Shown here: positions 31,076 to 41,234 of the stretch, in pieces | Numbering within the stretch: the stretch's first letter is position 1 | How the letters are laid out: every line of letters begins with the position of its first letter | Assembly: GCA_016932015.1 (NCBI GenBank) | Contig: JAFGDQ010000070.1 | Span: 62,001 to 126,000, forward strand | Length of the DNA stretch: 64,000 bases | DNA from: Spirochaetota bacterium | GTDB taxonomy: Bacteria; Spirochaetota; UBA4802; JAFGDQ01 | Reading direction: 5' to 3' | Program-made: the position numbers and the translations under genes | Notes under the pieces: model-generated | Told to the model about the DNA's origin: nothing | The model's input: the letters and a program-made list of their open reading frames with translations, nothing else | The model's database searches: none

Positions 31076-32368
31076 TTATAGCAAATATTTTAACTCAATG
31101 ATCAGGCGGTTCCAGGAATGATTTACCCTGTCATCCTTAAGCATACTGTCAATATGCCAGAACTCATAGTTAACAGCAAAAAGAGTATTCTGTGTTAAAT
31201 AATAGCCGGCTGATATTTTCAGAATATTCATTAAATCATATGCTTTTTCGCCTTCAACAGGAATAAAGAAATAAAAATTATAATCCGCCCCAAACCGGAA
31301 ATTATGAATTCTGTCTGCAATAAATCCGGCATTCGCTGCTGCCGCGGCGCTGTAATAATAATTCTGTTTCCTGTATTTAATTGATTTAAATATATGACTG
31401 AGTTCATCCTCTTCTTCTTCTGTTATGCCAGTCGCAGTTAATGAAGAATTGATTCCCGGTCCTACAGCAAGCGACAGATAATTTGTGAAAACACCTGTCT
31501 CTGACTGACTTGTGTTAATTATTGTACCCTGAATGGCACGATATAAACCGAATTGAACATGAGGCTGCTTTTTATAAATCTGTCTGTTCCATTTTAATAC
31601 AGGATCATTAAATCCGGGTCTGAAATATTCGAACCCGTTAAAAAAACCGTACAGTGTTCTTCTGGTTTGATTTTGAGCCGATTCAAACTTATTTTTACCG
31701 TAAATCAGCAGATTAACATTAAATGAATTTTCCCTTATGGTTGAATCAATGGTAAAAGAAAAACTGGAGAAGAAATAGTCGGCAGGCTTCAGTGTAATGC
31801 TGCGTGCTGTAACATTAGCCGCGGGGTCATATGCCAGACTTCCTGACATATAAAAGCTGCCCTCGCTGTATTCCGGATAAAACCTGCAGTTATCATGAGT
31901 CCTGTTATAACCCGCGGAAATACTTCCAAAGTAGATCTTTTTATTATTTGAACTGCTGCAACAGGAAGCATTGATTTTCTGTAAAACATAAGGAATAATT
32001 TTATTCCTTACATACATTGAATCATCAGCAAATTCATCTTTGATAGTTATAACTTTTTCATATAGCCTGTCTGTAACTACTGTTACTGTATAATTATGTA
32101 TGTTTTTACCGGAATTATGATCAATGCCTACTGTAAGCTCAGTACAATTATTCCGAAAGCAAAAGGCAATTAATTTTCCGCTTTCAATATTAACATACCA
32201 GTCATTACTTTCTAAAATTTCCTTAAGTAAATTTAAAACTGCAGTTATTTTCTGCCGTGAATCACCGTTTTCAGTATTTTTTTTAATTAATTCCTGAGAA
32301 TCAGCAAATTTCTCTGAAATAACATTAAAAAATAAACAGCAGAGTAATAATAAGAATATCTTTCTCAT
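31076..32368 (-). CDS. Exported hypothetical, probable outer-membrane beta-barrel
   Basis: Signal peptide, alternating amphipathic strands, C-terminal ...LIIELKYLL. Confidence 0.55.
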   Translation of the reverse strand: MRKIFLLLLCCLFFNVISEKFADSQELIKKNTENGDSRQKITAVLNLLKEILESNDWYVNIESGKLIAFCFRNNCTELTVGIDHNSGKNIHNYTVTVVTDRLYEKVITIKDEFADDSMYVRNKIIPYVLQKINASCCSSSNNKKIYFGSISAGYNRTHDNCRFYPEYSEGSFYMSGSLAYDPAANVTARSITLKPADYFFSSFSFTIDSTIRENSFNVNLLIYGKNKFESAQNQTRRTLYGFFNGFEYFRPGFNDPVLKWNRQIYKKQPHVQFGLYRAIQGTIINTSQSETGVFTNYLSLAVGPGINSSLTATGITEEEEDELSHIFKSIKYRKQNYYYSAAAAANAGFIADRIHNFRFGADYNFYFFIPVEGEKAYDLMNILKISAGYYLTQNTLFAVNYEFWHIDSMLKDDRVNHSWNRLIIELKYLL

Positions 32369-32593
32369 AATAATTTTTATTTTTTTATTTTTTAACTTGA
32401 TCCTTTATTAGTTAAAGTAAAATTTATGCAATAAATGTTTCCAAAAAATAATCTTTGTAAAAATATTATTTTTAACAGGCAAACAATTGGATATGCTTTT
32501 ATGTATTTTTATAATTATTAGTGACAAATAATAGAAAACCGTTATAAGGTCAAAGTAAAAATTTTTTTAATGTTATTATTCATGGAGTCAAAA

Positions 32594-33100
32594 ATGAGTT
32601 ATAAACTTGTTTATTACGGCAGCGATATACTTAAAAATGTTGCTGATGATGTAAAAAATATTGACCAGAATATAATCGACTTAATTGATACAATGTTTAA
32701 TATAATGTATAAAGAAAGAGGCATAGGGCTTGCAGGACCGCAGGCAAATGCCGGTAAAAAGATAATTACTATAGATATTGAAAATTTCGGCGGACAGCGT
32801 ATCGCTTTAATCAATCCGGAGATTATTTCAAAGTCGGAAGAAACCGAGCCATATGAGGAAGGCTGTCTTTCTTTTCCAGGAATTTCGGAAGATATTATCA
32901 GGCCGTCAAAAGTGGCAGTGAAGGGAATAACACCCGACGGGAAGGAAATCAGTTTTGGAGCTGACGGCCTGTATGCCAGAGTGCTTCAGCACGAGATCGA
33001 TCACATAAACGGTGTTGTTTTCATTGATCATCTTGAAGATCATATCAGAAGAGAATACAGAAAAGAATTAAAAAAAATCAAGAAATTAAATAAAGACTAA
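32594..33100 (+). CDS. def: Peptide deformylase
   Basis: GIGLAGPQ, EGCLSFPG, QHEIDHINGVVFID; ATG 32594 has GGAG 5' of it. Confidence 0.97.
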   Translation: MSYKLVYYGSDILKNVADDVKNIDQNIIDLIDTMFNIMYKERGIGLAGPQANAGKKIITIDIENFGGQRIALINPEIISKSEETEPYEEGCLSFPGISEDIIRPSKVAVKGITPDGKEISFGADGLYARVLQHEIDHINGVVFIDHLEDHIRREYRKELKKIKKLNKD

Positions 33101-34029
33101 TGAAGGCAGGATTTTTCGGAACACCTGAGATTTCAGCGTATTACCTGGAAAGGCTTTCTGAATTTCATGATATTATCTTTGCAGTAACAGCTGAAGACAA
33201 GCCGAAAGGCAGGCATAAGACTCCGTCTCCCGGTGAAGTAAAAGTACTCGCAGTTAAAAACAATATACCCGTACTTCAGCCTGAAAAACTTTCTGATAAG
33301 GAATTTGTTAAGGAAATCTCAACTTTCAGCGCAGATATTTATGTGGTAGTCGCATACGGGAAATTGATTCCATCAGAAATATTTAATATCCCGCGTTATA
33401 AAACCGTAAATGTTCACCCTTCTCTTCTTCCGAAATACAGAGGAGCTGCACCGATGCAATGGGCTCTTATCAACGGTGAAGAGGAAACAGGCATTACTAT
33501 TCAGTACATAAATGAAGGCATGGACACAGGGGATATTCTCGGGCAGACGAAAATAACATTAAATCAGGAAATGACCTGTGAGGACCTGTATAACACAGTC
33601 CTCCCTCTTGGCGCAAATCTGTTATTAGACGTACTGGGGAAATTACCGAATAACGGGATTACCCCTCTTAAACAGGATGATTCACAGGCAACCTACTGTG
33701 GAAAAATTGATCAGAATACAGCACATATCGACTGGAATAATGATGCCCTGAAAATTCACAATCTTGTTCGGGGGCTGAATCCCAAACCTGTTGCATGGTC
33801 GACATTCAGAGAAAAAAAAATAAAAATATATAAAACCGGTATCAATGAAAACCTTGAAAGTTCAGATCTTGCGCCGGGTAATATTGCGGTTCAACAAAAG
33901 AGACTGATTGCAGGAACAGGAAAAGGGATACTTGAAATACTGGAGCTTCAGCCTGAAGGGAAAAAAATAATGCATGCGGGATCTTTTATTAATGGATACA
34001 GAATAGATGACGGCGATTATTTTAAATAA
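33100..34029 (+). CDS. fmt: Methionyl-tRNA formyltransferase
   Basis: NVHPSLLPKYRGAAPMQWALINGEEETGITI; TAATG overlap with def. Confidence 0.97.
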   Translation: MKAGFFGTPEISAYYLERLSEFHDIIFAVTAEDKPKGRHKTPSPGEVKVLAVKNNIPVLQPEKLSDKEFVKEISTFSADIYVVVAYGKLIPSEIFNIPRYKTVNVHPSLLPKYRGAAPMQWALINGEEETGITIQYINEGMDTGDILGQTKITLNQEMTCEDLYNTVLPLGANLLLDVLGKLPNNGITPLKQDDSQATYCGKIDQNTAHIDWNNDALKIHNLVRGLNPKPVAWSTFREKKIKIYKTGINENLESSDLAPGNIAVQQKRLIAGTGKGILEILELQPEGKKIMHAGSFINGYRIDDGDYFK

Positions 34030-34047
34030 TTGCGGATAAACCTGCTG

Positions 34048-34329
34048 TTATTTTTTCTTCTCAATTTTTTCCAATAACAGATCAACCTCTTCCTGATCAA
34101 GCCACTCATCCACATGGTCAGGTAAGAGATCATACATAACCATATACATCTGAACAGCCATTACAAGATCTTCCTTTGAGAGAATTCCCTGAGTAACAAG
34201 TATCTCGCCGATGAGCCTGTCCGGATTATCTCTCTGAAGTTCCAGAGCTGACTGCCGCTGTTCTTCAGTAATTACACCGTTTTCAACAAAAAACTTTCCG
34301 ATTTTATGATCAGATTCACGTTTTGTCAT
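34048..34329 (-). CDS. Stand-alone MshEN/GspE-N-like small protein
   Basis: KIGKFFVENGVITEEQRQSALELQRDNPDRLIGEILVTQGILSKEDLVMAVQ resembles the T2SSE N-terminal domain; no ATPase domain. Confidence 0.6.
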   Translation of the reverse strand: MTKRESDHKIGKFFVENGVITEEQRQSALELQRDNPDRLIGEILVTQGILSKEDLVMAVQMYMVMYDLLPDHVDEWLDQEEVDLLLEKIEKKK

Positions 34330-34560
34330 TTATCCGTATCGCTCCCGAATGTAATTCCAAATATAGATAAAAAAGTCAATTTACATAATCTGTACAGATT
34401 TCTAAGTTGAATAATAGCACAACGCAATAATGCTGTCAAGTTTGAAACTATTTCATAAAACGAAGTGTATTAATATTTTTAAACAACAAATTTAAAACAA
34501 CCGTTCATAAATAATACTTTTAAAGCTGATTACGCAATACAGCATAAAAACCTGCAGTAT

Positions 34561-35520
34561 TTATACTTTAACTTCGTCTTTAATAAGCCACTTCAGCCCG
34601 TCTGTCTTTAATATCAAGCCCTTTAGGGATTCTATTCTTCCATTAATTATATCTATTTTTTCTTTAGTAATAATCTTATTCATTTTAAAAACATCTATTC
34701 CCATTACATTATAAATTCTGCTCAGGGTGTCGCTAACAAACCTGTTTATATTCTTAAAATCAAGTGTCTCATTAAGCAGATTTAGCCCGGGTGACAACTC
34801 TTTCCTGAACAACAGATCAATCAGAAAGGAATAAACCTCTTCGGAGGAAAGAAAAACTTTCGCGATTTTATTCAGCCCGGAGATCATCTCATGTATAAAC
34901 ACTCCCTGCAGCATATCCTTATAGGGAATAACTGGCATTTTTCTGTTTATTTCAAAAGACAGCGCTTTTCTCAGAAAAAATGTAATATCAAAATCAGCTG
35001 TCCCTAAACTTACAAAGGCTAGCTGAATATTTGTTTCATTTACTTTTTCAAAAAAATCATCAACAGTTTTTACAATAACCGGATTGTAATTGAACCTGCT
35101 GATAATTGTGGTCAGTATATTAACACTTCTAACGTTGTCTTCCAGTATAAGAATTTTGCCGTATTTTTTATTTATATTCGTATTCGTAATATCAATATAG
35201 TTAATTACGCTGTCAGCGTTTTTTGAATCAAGGACTTCAGCTATACCATGTTTCAGGAAAAAATTCCTGAAACGCTCATTCATCCTCACGGCAAGTGCAA
35301 TAATTCTCACGGAATTTTTATTAAGGCTAACGATTAAATCATCAAGCCTATCAAGAGAATCTTCAATTACTTCAATGATTGCAATCCCTTTAAATTTTTT
35401 AATACTGCCCGGCAGCTGGTCAGGAAGTGGCTGATCTATTTCACTTAGATTAAAATCTTTTAAGGTCAGATTTTCTCGATAGAGTTTGTTCGCGAAAGTT
35501 GCCAGTAGCAGTTCATTCAT
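34561..35520 (-). CDS. Pseudo-receiver domain protein
   Basis: KILILEDNVRSVNILTTIISRFNYNPVIVKTVDDFFEKVNETNIQLAFVSLGTADF; CheY-like topology with Ser at the phospho-Asp position. Confidence 0.55.
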   Translation of the reverse strand: MNELLLATFANKLYRENLTLKDFNLSEIDQPLPDQLPGSIKKFKGIAIIEVIEDSLDRLDDLIVSLNKNSVRIIALAVRMNERFRNFFLKHGIAEVLDSKNADSVINYIDITNTNINKKYGKILILEDNVRSVNILTTIISRFNYNPVIVKTVDDFFEKVNETNIQLAFVSLGTADFDITFFLRKALSFEINRKMPVIPYKDMLQGVFIHEMISGLNKIAKVFLSSEEVYSFLIDLLFRKELSPGLNLLNETLDFKNINRFVSDTLSRIYNVMGIDVFKMNKIITKEKIDIINGRIESLKGLILKTDGLKWLIKDEVKV

Positions 35521-35584
35521 ATAAAATATCTATTAAAGTTAGAAGAATAAACAGACATACTCGTCCTGAATGCGATTCTCATTA

Positions 35585-36529
35585 TTATATTTCCAGGAAA
35601 GCTTTCAGAAACCCTATACCTTCGTCTTTTTTCTTAACAATCAGTATAGGTATTATGGTTTCCTGTATCAATTTTTCGGGGACACTTCCCAGCAATATCG
35701 ATGCGACAGTCCCCCTGCCGCGCGAACCGAGAATCACAAGGTCAATACCCTTGTCCTTTATCACTTCTATAATACCTTCCACAATATTATCATTTAAAGA
35801 ATACATTTCCTCAACTTCAATTCCGGGAATATCCGCTTTTGCAATAAACTCATCATAATTCTTTGCGGCATGAGTTTTCATTATATCAGCAAACTGTTCA
35901 TAGCTTTTTCCGGTTTTATAAAAGCCCTGCGGGACTTTATAAATATTTACTGTACGTATTTTTTTTATCCCGTTTGTTCTGGCAAAAATACCGGCAACTT
36001 CTACAGTATCTCTTGAATGATCCGAGAAGTCCACAGGCACAAGAATATCTTTATAATCGCCGGTGCCCTGGCCCGGTATTGCAAAAACAGAGCATGAAGA
36101 TTTCCGGGCAATTTTTTTCGCAAGATTAAGACTGTATTCATTATGCTGATCATAAGAAAAAATTACGAGATCAGCATCCTTCTCTATATTCATTCTAAGA
36201 AGCTCATGCAGGGTTTTTCCTTCTACAACTTCATAGTCTGTGCTGTAACTGCAGGAAAGTACCGCATACTCAAGCTCAGAAGAGGAGCATCCGCGGAATT
36301 CCCTGCCCACAATCTTTTTAAGCTTTTTATATGCATCTTTCTCGGCCTTTAACTCCACTTCAGGATATTCCTTTAAAATACTTCCGGGAAATCCAAGTGA
36401 TTCCGTTAAATATACAAAAAAAAATTTTTTTGACTGAGTAAGATTGGAAATCAGCGAGGCATACTTTAATGTCAGTGTATCGCTTTCATCTAAATTTAAA
36501 AGCACAATTATATTCTGATATCTTTTCAT
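35585..36529 (-). CDS. Tandem universal stress protein (UspA)
   Basis: Two Usp halves; second ends VILGSRGRGTVASILLGSVPEKLIQETIIPILIVK; start reset to 36529. Confidence 0.9.
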   Translation of the reverse strand: MKRYQNIIVLLNLDESDTLTLKYASLISNLTQSKKFFFVYLTESLGFPGSILKEYPEVELKAEKDAYKKLKKIVGREFRGCSSSELEYAVLSCSYSTDYEVVEGKTLHELLRMNIEKDADLVIFSYDQHNEYSLNLAKKIARKSSCSVFAIPGQGTGDYKDILVPVDFSDHSRDTVEVAGIFARTNGIKKIRTVNIYKVPQGFYKTGKSYEQFADIMKTHAAKNYDEFIAKADIPGIEVEEMYSLNDNIVEGIIEVIKDKGIDLVILGSRGRGTVASILLGSVPEKLIQETIIPILIVKKKDEGIGFLKAFLEI

Positions 36530-36827
36530 AGTTTCCCTCAGGCATAACACCGGTTAATCTCAAATATGCCTCAAAACATTATACCATTAAAAATAATTAA
36601 AAATAAATTAAAATTTACCTTATTGTCAATCAAAATAAAACAGGATAAAATGTTCGGAACAGACAGATGAGATATTGTAATGCAGTTTAGATTATGCCCA
36701 GGAAAACCGGTGTCAAGGAATTAAAATTGACATAAATCCTAAAATATTGTAAGAAGAAGACAAACATCAACAATGTGTAAATATTTTACTGATGTTAATT
36801 TTAATAAGACAGAACAGGCTAAAAATC

Positions 36828-37748
36828 ATGAAAGAATTGATAATAATAGGCGCCGGCCCGGCCGGGCTTACAGCCGCAATTTACGGAATAAGGGCAGGAC
36901 TAGACGTACTGCTCATTGAAAGGTATTCACCCGGAGGGCAGGTTATAAACACCTATGAAGTAGAGAATTATCCCGGTTTTGTGGAGCCCGTACAGGGCTG
37001 GGAACTTATGTCTGCAATGGAAGGCCAGGTCAGAAGGCTCGGTGTTGAGATAATAAACGGGGACGTTAAATCTATAATAAAAAATACGGAAGAAAATCTT
37101 TTTAATGTGGAACTGACAGACAATCATATTCATAAAGCTAAAGCAATAATACTTGCCTGCGGTGCGACACATAATCAGCTAAAAATACCAGGTGAGACAG
37201 AATTAACAGGAAAAGGAGTATCATATTGCGCAACATGCGACGGAGCATTTTTCAAGGATAAAGTCACTGCTGTTAATGGAGGTGGAGATACAGCTCTGGA
37301 AGAGGCTTTATTCCTGACTAAATTCGCGAGCAAGGTTTACCTGATCCACAGGCGTGAAGAATTCAGGGGCGCAAAAATTCTTCAGGACAGGGTTCTTTCA
37401 AATGATAAAATTGAACCGATTTATAATTCTGTGGTAAAATCGATAAACGGATCGGAAAATGTAACATCCCTCACTTTAAAAAATGTTAAGACTTCAGAAG
37501 AAAAAGAACTTAAACTCGACGGGCTGTTCATTTTTATAGGCTACAGCCCGAACACGGGCTTTCTTCCTGAGGAAATTCTGAATGAAAGATCTGAAGTAAT
37601 TGTAAACAAAGAAATGCAGACATCCGTACCGGGATTATTTGCTGCAGGCGACATGAGAGAAGATTCCAAAAGGCAGATTGTTATGGCAGCAGCGGACGGA
37701 GCAACAGCTGCTCTTGAGGCATATAATTATGTAAATGAAATGAAATAA
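36828..37748 (+). CDS. trxB: Thioredoxin reductase
   Basis: GAGPAGLTAAIYGIRAGL, CATCDGAFF redox motif, AAGDMRE. Confidence 0.96.
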   Translation: MKELIIIGAGPAGLTAAIYGIRAGLDVLLIERYSPGGQVINTYEVENYPGFVEPVQGWELMSAMEGQVRRLGVEIINGDVKSIIKNTEENLFNVELTDNHIHKAKAIILACGATHNQLKIPGETELTGKGVSYCATCDGAFFKDKVTAVNGGGDTALEEALFLTKFASKVYLIHRREEFRGAKILQDRVLSNDKIEPIYNSVVKSINGSENVTSLTLKNVKTSEEKELKLDGLFIFIGYSPNTGFLPEEILNERSEVIVNKEMQTSVPGLFAAGDMREDSKRQIVMAAADGATAALEAYNYVNEMK

Positions 37749-37757
37749 AAACATACA

Positions 37758-37787
37758 AGGCTGCACTCCGCGTGCAGCCCTTTTATT
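37758..37787 (+). terminator. Intrinsic terminator of trxB
   Basis: GGCTGCAC-TCCGC-GTGCAGCC followed by CTTTTATT. Confidence 0.8.
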
Positions 37788-37843
37788 CCATCATTAATAT
37801 CTTAAAGATATTAATAAATCCAAAGGAAAATCCGGGCTGTAAT

Positions 37844-38617
37844 TTATTTTCCCAGTACTTCCATTAATAGTGCCGGATTATCAGACATGATTCCATCCAC
37901 TTTAAGATCAATAAGCCTTCTAATATCATCTTTATCATTAACAGTCCATACATGTATTTTCAGATTTTTTTTATGAAGTCTCTCTATAAATTTAGGAGTC
38001 ACAATCCTGAATATTTTCCATCTTTCAGGTACCTGTACAGCGTTTCCTTTAAAGTTTGTTTTTAAAAACAGAAAACCGCTAAAATGCAGAATCAGCAAAA
38101 TCAGTATTTCTTTTACTGAAAAGGATGTACTAATGCCGGGGCACAATTTTCTTACGGCACGTAAGTTGCTGTAATATCCTGAAGCAACAATAACTCTGTC
38201 AAAAGCCCGGCATCTGTTTAATATCCCTGTAAAATATTTAACCTGATTAACATTCCTGTCTTTCAAATCTATATTAAACTTCTGCTGAGGAAAAGACTGC
38301 AGCATTTCCTCTAACGACAGCAGCTTTATTTCCCTGCCCCGAAACGGAAAACTATGACCCTCATCAACAGTAAAATTATATGCCGCGTCAAACTTCTTCA
38401 GATCTTCAAGAGTATAATCGGAAACGTATCCGCTTCCTTCGGTTATTCTGTCAATTGTATCATCATGTATTACAACGAATTTATTATCTTTTGTAAAGTG
38501 GATATCTGTTTCAATGTAATCAACATTCATTTCAGCAGCTTTTCTGAATGCCGGCATTGTATTTTCAGGATAATCTCCTGATGCTCCTCTATGCGCAAAA
38601 ACTGCAATATTATTCAT
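37844..38617 (-). CDS. Glycerophosphodiester phosphodiesterase
   Basis: AHRGASGDYPENTMPAF, ETDIHFTKDNKFVVIHDDTIDR. Confidence 0.95.
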   Translation of the reverse strand: MNNIAVFAHRGASGDYPENTMPAFRKAAEMNVDYIETDIHFTKDNKFVVIHDDTIDRITEGSGYVSDYTLEDLKKFDAAYNFTVDEGHSFPFRGREIKLLSLEEMLQSFPQQKFNIDLKDRNVNQVKYFTGILNRCRAFDRVIVASGYYSNLRAVRKLCPGISTSFSVKEILILLILHFSGFLFLKTNFKGNAVQVPERWKIFRIVTPKFIERLHKKNLKIHVWTVNDKDDIRRLIDLKVDGIMSDNPALLMEVLGK

Positions 38618-38805
38618 ATTTATCTGACTCTCGATAAAATATTATATTTTACAAATCGTTATTTCTTTAATCCACATATAAACTGATTATAAATTATTCT
38701 ATATATCAATAAATAAAATTTTTATTGCATTTTGAAGAAAATTTTGTATAATAATATGTAATTTTACATATTTAAAAACATTAATTGATTAAAAGGTAAC
38801 GGTTT

Positions 38806-39354
38806 ATGGCAAAGGCGACTACTTTATTAAAAGCATATCAGAAAGAGGCAATACCTTCAAACGGCGGATTTATTGTATCATCCAGTTTTGATCCGGATAG
38901 TGTATATGCAATTTATGAGATCACCGCTTTCGCGACATTAAAAGATATATATCAGGCCGGTGATGTTTTTAATTTCAAAACTGACGGAGACAGGACACAT
39001 CTCCTGGTTGAGCCGCCCATCTATACTGGTAAATCTGTAGAGCCTGCTTTCAGGGATGCAGGAAAATCAATCCCGTACAGATTTTATGAAATGGATATTA
39101 TAACAGGAAACAAGCAGGAAAAACTGATGATCCCCAAAGAACCTGTAAAGCTACATTCCTATTTTACAGTGCAGAATGCGAAAGGCAACGATTTTACGTA
39201 TCTGTTTTACCCGACTGAGGATGTTTATGTTGCAATCAAAAGATTTCTGGCAGATTCCATGTATAACGATTGTAATGTAAATAAATCGGATGCAATACAG
39301 GCTGCCAATCTCATTCTTACAACGATTAAAAAATTTACAATCTGGAACGGTTAG
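38806..39354 (+). CDS. Hypothetical protein
   Basis: 182 aa; upstream GGTAAC; no family recognised. Confidence 0.6.
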   Translation: MAKATTLLKAYQKEAIPSNGGFIVSSSFDPDSVYAIYEITAFATLKDIYQAGDVFNFKTDGDRTHLLVEPPIYTGKSVEPAFRDAGKSIPYRFYEMDIITGNKQEKLMIPKEPVKLHSYFTVQNAKGNDFTYLFYPTEDVYVAIKRFLADSMYNDCNVNKSDAIQAANLILTTIKKFTIWNG

Positions 39355-39380
39355 CCGCAGATTTCCTGTTTAAAAAAATA

Positions 39381-39410
39381 TTGACTTTTAAAATAATTTC
39401 ACCGTATTAT
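39381..39410 (+). promoter_or_regulatory. Candidate sigma-70-like promoter upstream of corC
   Basis: TTGACT (39381-39386) - 18 nt - TATTAT (39405-39410). Confidence 0.45.
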
Positions 39411-39480
39411 CTTCATTCACAGATGTGTATTGCTTACTGTGAGAATTATTTTATGCAAACAAGGAATTTAACCCCAACAG

Positions 39481-40329
39481 ATGTCAACAGACAGTTCAGA
39501 ATCAAATAATAATACCTCGCTCCGGGAAAGACTCCTCTTAAAATTCAGGCACCTGACCAAAAACAGTCAGGGAATAAAAATTGAAGATTTCTTTGAAAGC
39601 CAGCTTTTTTTAAACCTGGAAACATCCAAACAGAAAATGATAAAAGGAGTAATTCAGCTTTCGAAGAAAAATGTAAGAGATATAATGATTCCCAGAGTGG
39701 ATGTAATTGCCATCCCCTCAAAAATAGCAATTGACAATCTTCTGAAAACAATAGACAGTGAAGGTTTCTCGCGAATTCCGGTTTATCAGGATTCAATTGA
39801 TAATATTACGGGTATTTTATATGTTAAGGACCTTCTCAAATTCATTCCTGAAAAAACAAAAACAATACCAATAAGCAGAATAGCAAGAAAGCCTTTATTT
39901 ATTCCTGAGACCATGCCTCTCGATGATTTGCTTGTTGAATTCAAAAAGAAAAAACTTCATATAGCAATAGCAGTCGATGAGTACGGTGGATTTGCCGGAA
40001 TAATAACACTGGAAGATATACTGGAGGAAATCGTCGGAGACATTGAAGATGAATTCGATGAAGAGGTTCCGGATATTTTAAAAATTAATAAAAACACTTA
40101 TGAAATTGATTCCAGGCTCCCTATTTCCGACTTGAATGAATTGCTTAACATCAATCTTCCTACAGATGAATTTGACACCATTGGCGGTTTTGTTTATGAC
40201 CTGTTCGGGGAGGTCCCCAAAAAAGATGAGAAAACCGTATATGATAATTTTTATTTCACTGTAAATGATATCAAAGGAACAAAAATAAACAGGATCACAA
40301 TCACAATGCCTCCTGCCGGAACGAAATAA
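39481..40329 (+). CDS. CBS-domain CorC/HlyC-family protein
   Basis: MIPRVDVIAIP, FSRIPVYQDSIDNITGILYVKDLL, AVDEYGGFAGIITLEDILEEIVGDI. Confidence 0.94.
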   Translation: MSTDSSESNNNTSLRERLLLKFRHLTKNSQGIKIEDFFESQLFLNLETSKQKMIKGVIQLSKKNVRDIMIPRVDVIAIPSKIAIDNLLKTIDSEGFSRIPVYQDSIDNITGILYVKDLLKFIPEKTKTIPISRIARKPLFIPETMPLDDLLVEFKKKKLHIAIAVDEYGGFAGIITLEDILEEIVGDIEDEFDEEVPDILKINKNTYEIDSRLPISDLNELLNINLPTDEFDTIGGFVYDLFGEVPKKDEKTVYDNFYFTVNDIKGTKINRITITMPPAGTK

Positions 40330-41093
40330 TGGAAATACAGAAATCCACGGGGATTGTACTGTCTTCACGATCCGCAAATGAAGCCGATTACTTCTGCACA
40401 ATACTTACAAAGGAATTCGGGAAGAGAGATTTTGTTTTTAAAGGCCTCAGGAAAAGTAAAAAAAGGTCTCTGGTTATTTCCGAACCCGGGACTGTTGCAA
40501 GCTTCGTATATTATTTTCATGAGGATAAAAAGTCCTACATTGTCAATGAGCATAATATCATAAAACATATGCTTAACATAAAGGACGATCTGAAAAAAAT
40601 TTACCTGCTGTATTTTTTGGTCTCCCTCGTAGAAAAAACAACAGGGTATAATGACTGTAATAAATCAATATTTGAACTCACTGCAGCCGGTATAGACAAT
40701 ATTCCTGCTGTTAAGTACCCTGAACATTTATCAGTATTTTTTTTACTGCATTTATTAAGGATGCAGGGCATTCTTCCTGATTTCAACAGATGCAAAATAT
40801 GCGCAAAAGAAAATTACAAAGGTTTTTTCATCGATACTAATGATTTTCAACCGGTATGTATTGGCTGCATAAACAGCATAAAAAACAAAACAATTTCATT
40901 CGGCAGCTCAATTAAAAATTATATAATCGAATCACTGAAAAAAAAATATTCTCTGATTGATTATTCATTATATTCATCCGCCTCAGTGTTAAACCTTCTT
41001 TTTTCCATGACTCTTTTTATAGAAGACTATTACCATATTAAAATAAAGCCTAAAGACCTGCTTATTTCCGAATTATCCGCAAAATACAAATAA
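40329..41093 (+). CDS. recO: DNA repair protein RecO
   Basis: N-terminal OB-like region GIVLSSRSANEADYFCTILTKEFGKRDFVFKGLRKSK; Zn finger CKIC...CIGC. Confidence 0.88.
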   Translation: MEIQKSTGIVLSSRSANEADYFCTILTKEFGKRDFVFKGLRKSKKRSLVISEPGTVASFVYYFHEDKKSYIVNEHNIIKHMLNIKDDLKKIYLLYFLVSLVEKTTGYNDCNKSIFELTAAGIDNIPAVKYPEHLSVFFLLHLLRMQGILPDFNRCKICAKENYKGFFIDTNDFQPVCIGCINSIKNKTISFGSSIKNYIIESLKKKYSLIDYSLYSSASVLNLLFSMTLFIEDYYHIKIKPKDLLISELSAKYK

Positions 41094-41234
41094 CAAAATG
41101 ATTATTTTTTTGTGAAAAACGCTTGATTTAAAATATATATTTTTAGGAGACTAAACTTTTTCGCCAAAAATAAATCCATAATTTATTTATAATTTTACAC
41201 AAAAACTGAATTCTAAAACAGGAAAAGAAAGATT

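Noticed and set aside
36727-36755. TTGACA-containing promoter upstream of trxB
   Set aside because: The -35 is good but no convincing -10 at 16-18 nt (TAAGAA).
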